Source: JAJRVH01 sp964505995 (GTDB lineage: Bacteria > Pseudomonadota > Zetaproteobacteria > Mariprofundales > Mariprofundaceae). From it: a stretch of DNA of 6,584 nucleotides. Numbering within the stretch: position 1 is the stretch's first letter; each line of letters starts with the position of its first letter. The notes below the pieces were generated by a model that saw only the letters and a list, made by a program, of their open reading frames with translations, had not been told where the DNA came from and did no database searches. Made by a program: the position numbers and the translations under genes. Shown piece by piece: positions 1-6,289 of this stretch. Location: assembly GCA_964505995.1 (NCBI GenBank), contig CAZDLB010000096.1, forward strand, positions 1-6,584, given 5' to 3'.

Positions 1-957
1 GAGCCGAACGACATCCTCGATGCGATCGAATCGCTGGGCCATGAGACCAGCGGGATGCTGTCGCCGCTGAACAGCTATGAAAACCGGGTCTATGAGGTGG
101 GGCTGTGCGATGCAGCACCGCTGATCGCCAAGTTCTATCGTCCGGGCCGCTGGAGCGATGCGGCGATCCTCGAGGAGCATGAATTCACGCTGGAGCTTGC
201 GTCGCTGGAGATTCCGGCCGTTGCGCCGCTGCAGGATGAGGATGGCTCGACACTGCATCATATCGGCCCGTATCGCTTTGCCTTGTATCCGCGGCGCGCC
301 GGTCGGGCACCGGAGTTCGAGGATGCGGCCCTGCTGACCCGGCTGGGTCGGCTGATCGGCCGTATGCATGCGCTGGGGGCGCAGGCCGATTTCATGCATC
401 GGCCGGAGCTGACGGTGGCGCACTTCGGCGATGATTCCTACGAATACCTGATCGAGAACGGCTTCATCCCGAAGGAGCTTGAGTCGGCCTATGAGCGGCT
501 TGCCGAATCGCTGCTGGACGAGGTGGACGCGATCTTTGCGAGGGTGGGGAACTACCGGCGCATCCGGCTGCACGGCGATACGCATCCGGGCAACATTCTC
601 TGGCGTGACGGCGAGTTCAATCTCGTGGATTTCGATGATGCGCGCATGGGGCCGGCGGTGCAGGATCTGTGGATGTTTCTGTCGGGTGATGTGACCCACC
701 GCGAGCGACAGATTTCCGCGCTGCTCGAGGGCTATGTCCAGTTCTTCGATTTCGATGCGCGTGAGCTGATGCTGATCGAGGCGCTGCGCACGCTGCGCAT
801 CATGCATCATGCCGCGTGGATCGCGCGCCGCTGGAAGGATCCGGCCTTCAGGCATGCCTTTCCATGGTTCAACAGCACACGATACTGGCAGGATCATATC
901 CTGTCGCTGAAGGAGCAGGCGTCGGCGATGGCCGAGCCGCCGCTGCAATGGGTCTGA
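1..957 (+). CDS. srkA: Stress response kinase A (YihE/SrkA), 5' end missing
   Basis: This is a eukaryotic-like Ser/Thr protein kinase of the aminoglycoside phosphotransferase/choline kinase fold. In E. coli SrkA is a cytoplasmic kinase that protects against stress-induced death and is linked to the Cpx response. The frame is open from base 1, and the residues before the first visible ATG (55) fit the family N-terminus, so the real start lies upstream; about 10 residues are probably missing (318 visible, 328 in E. coli). Numbering from the first visible residue, the family motif PLNSYENRVYEVG begins at residue 21, the KFYRPGRW stretch follows, the catalytic-loop motif HGDTHPGN is at 191-198 (catalytic Asp193, metal-binding Asn198), and the DFDDA metal-binding motif is at 210-214. 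The C-terminal EQA...EPPLQ also matches. All key residues are present. The next gene begins 63 bases downstream with its own ribosome binding site. Confidence 0.93.
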   Translation, partial: EPNDILDAIESLGHETSGMLSPLNSYENRVYEVGLCDAAPLIAKFYRPGRWSDAAILEEHEFTLELASLEIPAVAPLQDEDGSTLHHIGPYRFALYPRRAGRAPEFEDAALLTRLGRLIGRMHALGAQADFMHRPELTVAHFGDDSYEYLIENGFIPKELESAYERLAESLLDEVDAIFARVGNYRRIRLHGDTHPGNILWRDGEFNLVDFDDARMGPAVQDLWMFLSGDVTHRERQISALLEGYVQFFDFDARELMLIEALRTLRIMHHAAWIARRWKDPAFRHAFPWFNSTRYWQDHILSLKEQASAMAEPPLQWV

Positions 958-1020
958 CGGTTCAGGCTTGGAGTATTGGCTTGCATCGGGATTTGGCCGG
1001 TTGGCCCCGGGAGGTGAACG

Positions 1021-1096
1021 ATGAATCTGGAACAGCTTCAGGCCTTTCTCGGCTGGTGCACGGTGATCAATTATATCGTGCTGGTGTACTGGTTCG
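1021..1096 (+). CDS. DUF6868-like small membrane protein, cut by the assembly gap
   Basis: Only the first 25 codons are visible before the run of N. The start is well supported: an ATG preceded by GGGAGGTG (1009-1016), four bases before the codon. The peptide begins MNLEQLQAFLGWCTVIN and continues into a hydrophobic stretch (YIVLVYWF). From memory, the FGWCTVIN-type N-terminus is characteristic of the roughly 80-residue DUF6868 proteins, small two-helix inner-membrane proteins of unknown function that are common in Gammaproteobacteria. The family call rests on this short stretch alone. If the gene has the usual length, about 55 codons (some 165 bases) lie in the gap, which is more than the 100 N shown. 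It may be co-transcribed with srkA, but nothing in the sequence proves it. Confidence 0.6.
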
Positions 1097-1196
1097 NNNN
1101 NNNNNNNNNNNNNNNNNNNNNNNNNNNNNNNNNNNNNNNNNNNNNNNNNNNNNNNNNNNNNNNNNNNNNNNNNNNNNNNNNNNNNNNNNNNNNNNN
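1097..1196. other. Assembly gap (100 N)
   Basis: There are exactly 100 undetermined bases, the conventional placeholder for a scaffold gap of unknown size. The gap removes the 3' end of the DUF6868-like gene and the 5' end of the following membrane-protein gene. Reading frames drawn across it are not meaningful. Confidence 0.99.
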
Positions 1197-1661
1197 CCAT
1201 CGCTGGCAATGGCGGATATGGTCTGGCCGGCGCTATATCTGGAAACGCGCATATTTTCCTGGTGGGCGATATTAACGGGAATACTGGTAGAGTATTTTTT
1301 TGTCCTCAGGATATTCGCCCTGAGCCCCAGGCAGGCTGTCATCGCGGATGTGTCTGCCAATGCAGTTTCATCATTTCTTGGTTTATTGCTTATTCCGTTG
1401 AGCGGCCTGCTGTGGGAACTGTTTCCGGGCTCTGTTTATATGTGGGCCCTGAATTGGGGAACATTCAACCCCATGACCTGGATCGGGGCGTTCTTGCTCG
1501 CCAGCCTGATCAATGCATGGGTTGAAGGCCTGGTTTACATCAAGCTTTTTAAGGTCGAATTGAGTTATTCGAGCAGAAGGTTTGGATGGCTGGTCGTGGC
1601 GAACATGATCAGCGTTGGTATTGCATGGGCAAGCTTTCTGGTGGCTCCAGCCAGGCCGTAG
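1197..1661 (+). CDS. Multi-pass membrane protein of unknown function, 5' end in the gap
   Basis: 154 codons are open from the gap edge to TAG (1659-1661). I do not recognise a named family. The visible N-terminus reads PSLAMADMVWPALYLE, which resembles the end of a signal peptide with an A-x-A cleavage site (AMA, then D), so perhaps only 15-20 residues are hidden. Four hydrophobic segments follow: around WWAILTGILVEYFFVLRIF, then ANAVSSFLGLLLIPLSGLLW, then WIGAFLLASLINAWVEGLVY, and finally WLVVANMISVGIAWASFLV. An aromatic stretch (PGSVYMWALNWGTFNPMTW) lies between the second and third. An inner-membrane location is inferred. Its codon use is unlike its neighbours, with ATA, TTA and TTT runs; GC is near 51% over 1201-1620 by hand count, against roughly 58-75% in sampled lines elsewhere. 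This could mean recent acquisition, or just a poorly conserved membrane gene. Confidence 0.7.
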   Translation, partial: PSLAMADMVWPALYLETRIFSWWAILTGILVEYFFVLRIFALSPRQAVIADVSANAVSSFLGLLLIPLSGLLWELFPGSVYMWALNWGTFNPMTWIGAFLLASLINAWVEGLVYIKLFKVELSYSSRRFGWLVVANMISVGIAWASFLVAPARP

Positions 1662-1723
1662 GCATGATGGGGCGAAGAAAATAATCCGTTGTCATGAACG
1701 TGTGCAATGGAAAGAGTGCGGTC

Positions 1724-1933
1724 ATGGATCTGGAAAAACGCATCATCGAACTGGAAACCCGCCTGGCCTATCAGGACCATCTTGTCGGCGAACTCAATGA
1801 GGTCGTGACCCGGCAGCAGGATCAGCTCGATGCACTGGCCGCGGAGGTGAAGCGCATCCGGCAGCATCTGCGCGAGCAGCATGGCTCGGGCCTGGCCCGT
1901 CCGGATGAAGAGGCGCCCCCGCCGCATTACTGA
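1724..1933 (+). CDS. slyX: SlyX family coiled-coil protein
   Basis: This 69-residue protein closely matches the SlyX family (72 residues in E. coli), whose function is not established. It begins MDLEKRIIELETRLAYQDHL. The stretch from about residue 3 to 45 has heptad-like spacing of Leu, Ile and Val, as expected for one coiled coil (RIIELETRLAYQDHLVGEL, then VVTRQQDQLDALAAEV). The family's hallmark C-terminus, acidic residues followed by PPPHY, is intact. I chose ATG 1724 because GGAAAGAG (1709-1716) lies seven bases upstream and the family starts here. An in-frame ATG at 1694 would add ten residues (MNVCNGKSAV) that do not look like SlyX and has a weaker ribosome binding site. The gene lies 62 bases after the membrane-protein gene and 75 bases before argH. 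Confidence 0.9.
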   Translation: MDLEKRIIELETRLAYQDHLVGELNEVVTRQQDQLDALAAEVKRIRQHLREQHGSGLARPDEEAPPPHY

Positions 1934-1945
1934 TCCGGTGCAAGA

Positions 1946-1973
1946 TTTCCGTTTGCCCAACGGATGCTATAGT
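1946..1973 (+). promoter_or_regulatory. Candidate extended -10 promoter for the argH unit
   Basis: TGCTATAGT (1965-1973) fits an extended -10 element, TGnTATAAT with one mismatch. There is no good -35: TTTCCG (1946-1951, 16-base spacer) shares only the first two Ts with TTGACA, which an extended -10 can tolerate. Transcription would start near 1980, leaving a leader of about 29 bases before argH. Assigned by eye. It is the best candidate in the 75-base slyX-argH interval. Confidence 0.45.
1948..1964. repeat. Perfect 6-bp inverted repeat in the slyX-argH intergenic region
   Basis: TCCGTT (1948-1953) and AACGGA (1959-1964) are exact reverse complements separated by TGCCC. The repeat lies 14 bases after the slyX stop and ends one base before the extended -10 element. 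No T-run follows, so it does not look like an intrinsic terminator. It could be an operator, but it does not resemble an ArgR box (TGAAT...ATTCA type). A 6-bp arm can also arise by chance. Confidence 0.4.
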
Positions 1974-2008
1974 TTGGCCTTCGCGAATCCACGGGAGAGT
2001 CATAAAGC

Positions 2009-3391
2009 ATGTCCACGAAGCCCTGGGGTGGCCGTTTCGAGTCGCCGACCGATGAATTTGTCGAGCAGTTCAACGCCTCGATCGAGGTCGATGCCCGCAT
2101 GTATGCCGAGGATATCGCAGGCTCGAAGGCCCATGCGCGCATGCTCTGTGAGCAGGGCATCCTTTCGCGCGAGGATCTGAACGCCATCCTGCGCGGCCTG
2201 GATGAGATCCTGGGCGAGATCGAATCCGGCGAGTTCGAGTTCACCGTGGCGCTCGAGGATGTGCACATGAACATCGAGGCGCGCCTGACCGAGAAGATCG
2301 GCGATGCCGGCAAGCGATTGCATACGGCGCGCAGCCGCAACGATCAGGTCGCCACGGACACGCGGCTTTATCTGCGCCGCCGGAGCGACGAGCTCGTTGG
2401 CGGCATTCGACGCCTGCAGAAGGTGCTCGTGGATCAGGCATCGGATCATGCCGCGACCATCATGCCGGGGTTCACGCATCTGCAGACGGCGCAGCCGGTC
2501 ACGCTCGGGCATCATCTGCTGGCCTATGTCGAGATGCTTGATCGCGATGCCGGCCGCTTTGCCGATGCGCGCCGCAGGCTGAACGTCAATCCGCTGGGCT
2601 CGGCCGCGCTGGCCGGCACGACTTTTCCCATCGATCGCGAGATGACGACGCGCGAGCTCGGTTTCGATGCGCCGACCGCGAATTCGCTGGATGCGGTGTC
2701 CGATCGCGATTTCATCATCGAACTGCTGGCGGCCGCCTCCATCTGCGCGGTGCATCTGTCGCGTCTGTCCGAGGAGCTGATCCTGTGGATGAGCGCCCAG
2801 TTCGGATTCATCGATCTGCCCGATGCCTTCTGCACCGGCTCTTCGATCATGCCACAGAAGAAGAACCCGGACATGCCGGAGCTGGTGCGCGGCAAGGCCG
2901 GGCGCATCATCGGCGGGCTGGTCGCGATGCTGACGACGATCAAGGGCCTGCCGCTGGCCTACAACAAGGACATGCAGGAAGACAAGACGGCCGTCTTCGA
3001 TGCGATGGATCAGCTCGAGGCCTGTCTGCGGGTGTTTGCGGACATGCTGCCGGGCATGAAGGTCAACCGCGAGGCCATGCATCGCGCCGCGGCTTCCGGG
3101 TTTGCCACGGCGACCGATCTCGCCGATGCGCTGGTGCGCGCCGGGGTGCCGTTCCGCGAGGCGCACGAGATCGTCGGCAAGTCGGTGGCGCACTGCATCC
3201 GCGAGGGCATCGAGCTGCATCAGATGGATGCCGAAGCCTGCCAAGCCATTGACGAGCGCCTGAGCGAGGATATGGTGCGCGCGCTTTCGGTCGAGGCCTG
3301 TGTCGCGGCGCGCGACCATGTCGGCGGCACCGCGCCGGTGCAGGTGCGCGCCCAGGTTGCGGCCTGGAAGAAGCGTCTGGAGGATCAATGA
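2009..3391 (+). CDS. argH: Argininosuccinate lyase
   Basis: Cytoplasmic enzyme of the fumarase/aspartase superfamily that splits argininosuccinate into arginine and fumarate, the last step of arginine synthesis; it works as a homotetramer. At 460 residues it matches the family (457 in E. coli). The N-terminus MSTKPWGGRF is typical. Key motifs are intact: EDVHMNIE (83-90), HTARSRNDQV (105-114), the T-H pair with the conserved catalytic-region histidine (156-157) in GFTHLQTAQPVTLGHH, and the superfamily signature GSSIMPQKKNPD (277-288) carrying the catalytic serine. The start is fixed by GGGAGAG (1993-1999) nine bases before the ATG. The stop overlaps the next gene's start in ATGATGA. It is the first gene of a compact unit also containing DAP-pathway genes; the candidate promoter just upstream would drive it. 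Confidence 0.97.
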   Translation: MSTKPWGGRFESPTDEFVEQFNASIEVDARMYAEDIAGSKAHARMLCEQGILSREDLNAILRGLDEILGEIESGEFEFTVALEDVHMNIEARLTEKIGDAGKRLHTARSRNDQVATDTRLYLRRRSDELVGGIRRLQKVLVDQASDHAATIMPGFTHLQTAQPVTLGHHLLAYVEMLDRDAGRFADARRRLNVNPLGSAALAGTTFPIDREMTTRELGFDAPTANSLDAVSDRDFIIELLAAASICAVHLSRLSEELILWMSAQFGFIDLPDAFCTGSSIMPQKKNPDMPELVRGKAGRIIGGLVAMLTTIKGLPLAYNKDMQEDKTAVFDAMDQLEACLRVFADMLPGMKVNREAMHRAAASGFATATDLADALVRAGVPFREAHEIVGKSVAHCIREGIELHQMDAEACQAIDERLSEDMVRALSVEACVAARDHVGGTAPVQVRAQVAAWKKRLEDQ

Positions 3392-3822
3392 TGAATCTGC
3401 GCTGGAATGGATCGAGCCTGGCCTGCATCGGCCTGATGCTGCTGTTGCTGGCCGGCTGCGGCCGCAAGGAGGCGCCGACGCTGGCGGCCGCGGGGACACC
3501 GCCGCAGATCCTGAACCTGAAGCATGAGGTCAACGGCGGTTCGCTGAAGCTGGAGTTCATTCTGGCTGGTTCCCCGGAGGGTGTCGGCTATCAGATCGAC
3601 CGCACCGAGGTCGATCCCTATTGCGGCTGCCCGGGCATGTTCCGGCGTTATTTCGAGCAGCCGCCGTTTCCCGGCCAGGTCGGCAAACCGCTGATCAAGC
3701 TGATCAACCTGAAGAGCACGGAACGGGAGTTCGTCTTTCGCATCCGCGCCGTGGACGCCGAGGGCAATCTCGGTGCCTGGAGCGCGCCGATTCATGCGCG
3801 CGGCGTGGATCTGATGAAGTGA
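3388..3822 (+). CDS. Outer-membrane lipoprotein with a fibronectin-III-like domain, unknown function
   Basis: A 144-residue predicted lipoprotein. A short basic N-terminus and a hydrophobic core (LMLLLLAG) lead to the lipobox LAGC, with the lipidated cysteine at 24. Glycine follows the cysteine, which favours outer-membrane sorting. The mature part has a short proline/alanine linker, then a beta-rich region (about 40-138) ending in FVFRIRAVDAEGNLGAWSAP, which reads like the last strands of a fibronectin type III domain. A C-G-C pair (C79, C81) is notable in a periplasm-facing protein. The start overlaps the argH stop by four bases (ATG 3388) or one base (ATG 3391); GGAGG at 3379-3383 is better spaced for 3391, and the products differ by one Met. 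Gammaproteobacteria often have a small lipoprotein (LptM/YifL or LppL, beginning GCGxKGP) just before lysA; GCGRKEAP here is similar, but the protein is more than twice as long, so orthology is only a suggestion. Confidence 0.85.
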   Translation: MMNLRWNGSSLACIGLMLLLLAGCGRKEAPTLAAAGTPPQILNLKHEVNGGSLKLEFILAGSPEGVGYQIDRTEVDPYCGCPGMFRRYFEQPPFPGQVGKPLIKLINLKSTEREFVFRIRAVDAEGNLGAWSAPIHARGVDLMK

Positions 3823-5006
3823 GCCGGCCGGATCAGACCCGCCAGGTGCGGCTGGATCAGCTCGGGGCCTATCCGTTCGAACGGCTGAAGGCGCTGCTGC
3901 ATGGCATCGCGCCGAATCCGGATCTGGAGCCGATCGATGCCGGCGCCGGCGAGCCCCGATTGCCGCTTCCGGATTTCGTCGCGCCGTCCCTGAACGAGGC
4001 GCTGGATGGATTCTCGCGGTATCCGGCGACGCGCGGCAATGCCGAGCTGCGCGAGGCGATCGCGGCCTGGCTGCAGCGCCGCTATGGGCTGTCCGAAGTT
4101 GACGCCGGCACCCAGGTACTCACGGCCAACGGCACGCGCGAGGCGCTCTTTGCCGTGGCGCACGCGCTGATCAATCCCGAGGCGACCAGCAGGCCGTATG
4201 TGCTGATGCCCAATCCGATGTATCAGATCTATCTGGGTGCGGCGGTCACAGCGGGCGGCCGTCCGTATTTCATGCCGTGCACCGCGGCTACCGGTTTCGC
4301 CCCGGATCTGGATGCGGTGCCCGAGGATGTCTGGGAAGACACGGCGCTGGTCTATCTGTGTTCGCCGTCGAATCCGACCGGATGGATCGCCGACGAGGCC
4401 TATCTGACCCGGCTGATCGGGCTGGCGGATCGCCACGATTTCTTCATCGTCTCCGACGAATGCTATTCCGAGATCTACTGGAAGGATGCGCCGGTCGGCC
4501 TGCTCGAGGTCTGCGAACGGATGGGGCGGACGGATTTCCGCCGTTGCCTGGTGATGAATTCGCTGTCCAAGCGATCGGCGCTTCCCGGCCTGCGCTCCGG
4601 CCTGATCGCCGGCGATGCAGGGCTGATTGCCCGTTTCGCGAAGCTGCGCAGCTATACCGGGCCGGCGACCCCTTTGCCGCTGCAGCATGTCGCGGCCCGC
4701 GCCTGGGCGGACGAGGCTCATGTCCAGGATCATCTGAAGGTCTATCGCGAAAGCCTGCGCGCCTTCTTTGATGTCTGGGGCGAGGGTGCGCCGCCGGCGG
4801 GCTCCTTCTTCGTCTGGCTGCCGGTGGGCGATGGCGAGGCCTTCGCGAAGGCCGCCTTCGCGCAGCAGGCGGTGACGGTGCTGCCCGGCGCCTATCTGGG
4901 CGCCGGCGAGGATAATCCGGGGGCGGGTTTTGTGCGCGCAGCCCTGGTGGACGGGCCGGACAAGGCGGCGGAGCTGGCGCACCGGCTCAGAAAGGTGAGG
5001 ATCTAG
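3819..5006 (+). CDS. dapC: Succinyldiaminopimelate transaminase (DapC), GTG start
   Basis: A fold-type I PLP aminotransferase of the aspartate aminotransferase family, predicted to interconvert N-succinyl-2-amino-6-oxopimelate and N-succinyl-LL-DAP using glutamate, in the cytoplasm. From GTG 3819 it has 395 residues, close to proteobacterial DapC. Motifs: LGAYPFERLKALL near the N-terminus, ANGTREALF, YLCSPSNPTGW (Asn185), SDECYSEIYW (Asp213 and Tyr216, PLP ring contacts) and NSLSKRSALPGLRSG, whose Lys251 forms the Schiff base. The SLSKRS-PGLRSG form and the YLCSP-NPTG form are typical of the gammaproteobacterial DapC subfamily. There is no in-frame ATG before the conserved N-terminus. GTG 3819 overlaps the lipoprotein stop in GTGA, suggesting translational coupling, as no strong ribosome binding site is visible. 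GTG 3846 is an alternative that would remove nine residues. The next gene begins two bases after the stop. dapD downstream supports the substrate call. Confidence 0.9.
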   Translation: MSRPDQTRQVRLDQLGAYPFERLKALLHGIAPNPDLEPIDAGAGEPRLPLPDFVAPSLNEALDGFSRYPATRGNAELREAIAAWLQRRYGLSEVDAGTQVLTANGTREALFAVAHALINPEATSRPYVLMPNPMYQIYLGAAVTAGGRPYFMPCTAATGFAPDLDAVPEDVWEDTALVYLCSPSNPTGWIADEAYLTRLIGLADRHDFFIVSDECYSEIYWKDAPVGLLEVCERMGRTDFRRCLVMNSLSKRSALPGLRSGLIAGDAGLIARFAKLRSYTGPATPLPLQHVAARAWADEAHVQDHLKVYRESLRAFFDVWGEGAPPAGSFFVWLPVGDGEAFAKAAFAQQAVTVLPGAYLGAGEDNPGAGFVRAALVDGPDKAAELAHRLRKVRI

Positions 5007-5008
5007 CG

Positions 5009-6208
5009 ATGCGTATCCCGGATAAGGTCGAGCAGACCCTGCGCCAGCTGGCCGAACAGGGCGGCACGCTGAACTGCTATGTCTACGATACGACCCCGAT
5101 GCGGCAGAAGATCACGCATCTGAGCGCGATCATGCCGGCCGGGGTCGAGGTCTATTACGCGATGAAGGCCAATCCCCATCCGGCCTTTCTGCAGGCGGCG
5201 CGCGAGGCCGGCGCGGCAGGCATCGAGATCGCCAGCCTCGGTGAAGCCGAAAAGGCCGTGGCGGCGGGCTTTGCGCCGTCGCGGCTGATCTACACGGGGC
5301 CGGGCAAGACGCCCGAGGAATTGCGCTGGGGCGTGGAGCAGGGCATCCGCACGATCCATGTCGAATCGCTGCTGGAGGCGCACCGGCTGGAGGCGATCTG
5401 CGCCGAACTCGGCAAGACGCAGGACGTGCTGCTGCGCATCAATGCCGATTTCGATATCCACGAGGCGCAGACGACGTTCTCCGGTGGCTCGAAGAAGTTC
5501 GGCATCGACGAGGAGAAGCTGGATGCGGTGCTGCCGGAGATTCTCGGGCTTGGGCATCTGAACTTCCGCGGGCTGCATGTCTATGCCGCCAGTGGCGTGC
5601 TGAACGTGAACGACCTGCTGAAGAACTGCGAGCTGGTGTTCGGCATGGCGCAGCGGATCGAGGCGGCGCATCCGGACACGATCTGCGACATCATCGATTT
5701 CGGCGGCGGCTTCGGCATCGACTATCTCGAAACCGGCCAGGATTTCGACCCGGCGGCCTATGCCGACGGGCTTGAGCGTCTGATCGAGACCTACGGCTTT
5801 GCCGGGCGCACCTTCTTTCTGGAACTCGGGCGTTATCTGGCGGCCGATTCCGGCTGGTTCTGCACCGAGATCCTCGATATCAAGGAGAGCCGCGGCAAGA
5901 AGCAGGTGATCTGCGCCGGCGGCATCAATCATTTCAGAAGGCCCGCAGCGCTGGCGATCAATCATCCACTGGCCATCGTGCGCATGCATCGCCCGCCGCT
6001 GTTTCCGGGGCAGGAGTCGGTGCGCGACGAATCGGTCTATTTCGGCGGGCCGCTGTGCACCGGTGCGGACAAGCTGGCCAACGATGTCCATGTCGAGGCC
6101 GCCGATGTCGGGGATATCGCGGTCTTCGGCTATGCCGGCGCCTATGGGCTGACGATGTCCAACATCGAATTCCTGAGTCATGCGCGGCCGCAGGAGATCG
6201 TTCTCTAG
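5009..6208 (+). CDS. PLP-dependent decarboxylase of the LysA/ODC superfamily (fold III), substrate uncertain
   Basis: A 399-residue enzyme of the alanine-racemase-fold decarboxylases (Orn/DAP/Arg decarboxylase 2). PLP would be bound through Lys53 in YYAMKANPHP, with His190 (GLHVYAASG) stacking on the ring, GGGFG (232-236) holding the phosphate, Glu272 and Arg275 in ELGRY, Cys350 in GPLCTGAD and Tyr379 in AGAYG. Position beside dapC and dapD suggests DAP decarboxylase (lysA), making lysine. However, canonical LysA has HIGS after the histidine, EPGR and CESGD; here these are AASG, ELGR and CTGAD. From memory, GGINHF...P, GPLCT and GAYGLT-S...FLSH are nearer to BtrK, SbnH/PvsE and exosortase-associated decarboxylases. 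I therefore withhold the symbol lysA. The start has GGTGAGG (4994-5000) eight bases upstream and follows the dapC stop by two bases. All catalytic residues appear intact, so it should be an active decarboxylase. Confidence 0.88.
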   Translation: MRIPDKVEQTLRQLAEQGGTLNCYVYDTTPMRQKITHLSAIMPAGVEVYYAMKANPHPAFLQAAREAGAAGIEIASLGEAEKAVAAGFAPSRLIYTGPGKTPEELRWGVEQGIRTIHVESLLEAHRLEAICAELGKTQDVLLRINADFDIHEAQTTFSGGSKKFGIDEEKLDAVLPEILGLGHLNFRGLHVYAASGVLNVNDLLKNCELVFGMAQRIEAAHPDTICDIIDFGGGFGIDYLETGQDFDPAAYADGLERLIETYGFAGRTFFLELGRYLAADSGWFCTEILDIKESRGKKQVICAGGINHFRRPAALAINHPLAIVRMHRPPLFPGQESVRDESVYFGGPLCTGADKLANDVHVEAADVGDIAVFGYAGAYGLTMSNIEFLSHARPQEIVL

Positions 6209-6289
6209 CGCAATCGCGGCTTGAAAGAGCCGGGCTCATCGGCAAGCCTTTGGACGAGAACCCGCCTCGGTCCGGGAAGAGGAGAGCAT
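6209..6289 (+). other. 81-base spacer before dapD
   Basis: This is the longest gap within the 2009-6584 gene block. It contains a small inverted repeat, GAGC-CGG-GCTC (6227-6237), with no T-run after it, so it is not a convincing terminator. TTGAAA (6221-6226) resembles a -35 but has no matching -10 at the right distance. A strong purine-rich ribosome binding site (AAGAGGAGAG, 6277-6286) closes it. Read-through from the decarboxylase into dapD is the simplest reading. Confidence 0.5.

Noticed and set aside
816..1196. Forward open frame running from inside srkA through the N run into the membrane-protein gene
   Set aside because: It only appears continuous because N codons contain no stops. 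The part before the gap overlaps srkA out of frame and is not a credible protein start.
1680..1685. AATAAT as a -10 box for slyX
   Set aside because: The sequence 17 bases upstream has no resemblance to a -35, and there is no extended -10 TG.
1694..1723. Upstream ATG giving a ten-residue longer SlyX
   Set aside because: The extra residues do not resemble the family N-terminus, and the ribosome binding site is better placed for ATG 1724.
2000..3499. Long minus-strand open frame (499 codons) opposite argH and the lipoprotein start
   Set aside because: The translation is rich in Arg, His, Ala and Gln with no recognisable domain, and it lies opposite a certain argH. Such antisense frames are common in GC-rich coding DNA.
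3792..4982. Minus-strand open frame (396 codons) opposite dapC
   Set aside because: Low-complexity Arg/Gly/Gln-rich translation with no motif; a shadow of dapC.
5003..6181. Minus-strand open frame (392 codons) opposite the decarboxylase gene
   Set aside because: Mirrors the codon pattern of the real gene and has no domain of its own or start context.
6221..6226. TTGAAA as a -35 box for a separate dapD promoter
   Set aside because: No acceptable -10 hexamer lies 15-19 bases downstream.
6227..6237. GAGC-CGG-GCTC inverted repeat after the decarboxylase as a terminator
   Set aside because: The stem is only four pairs and no U-rich tract follows.
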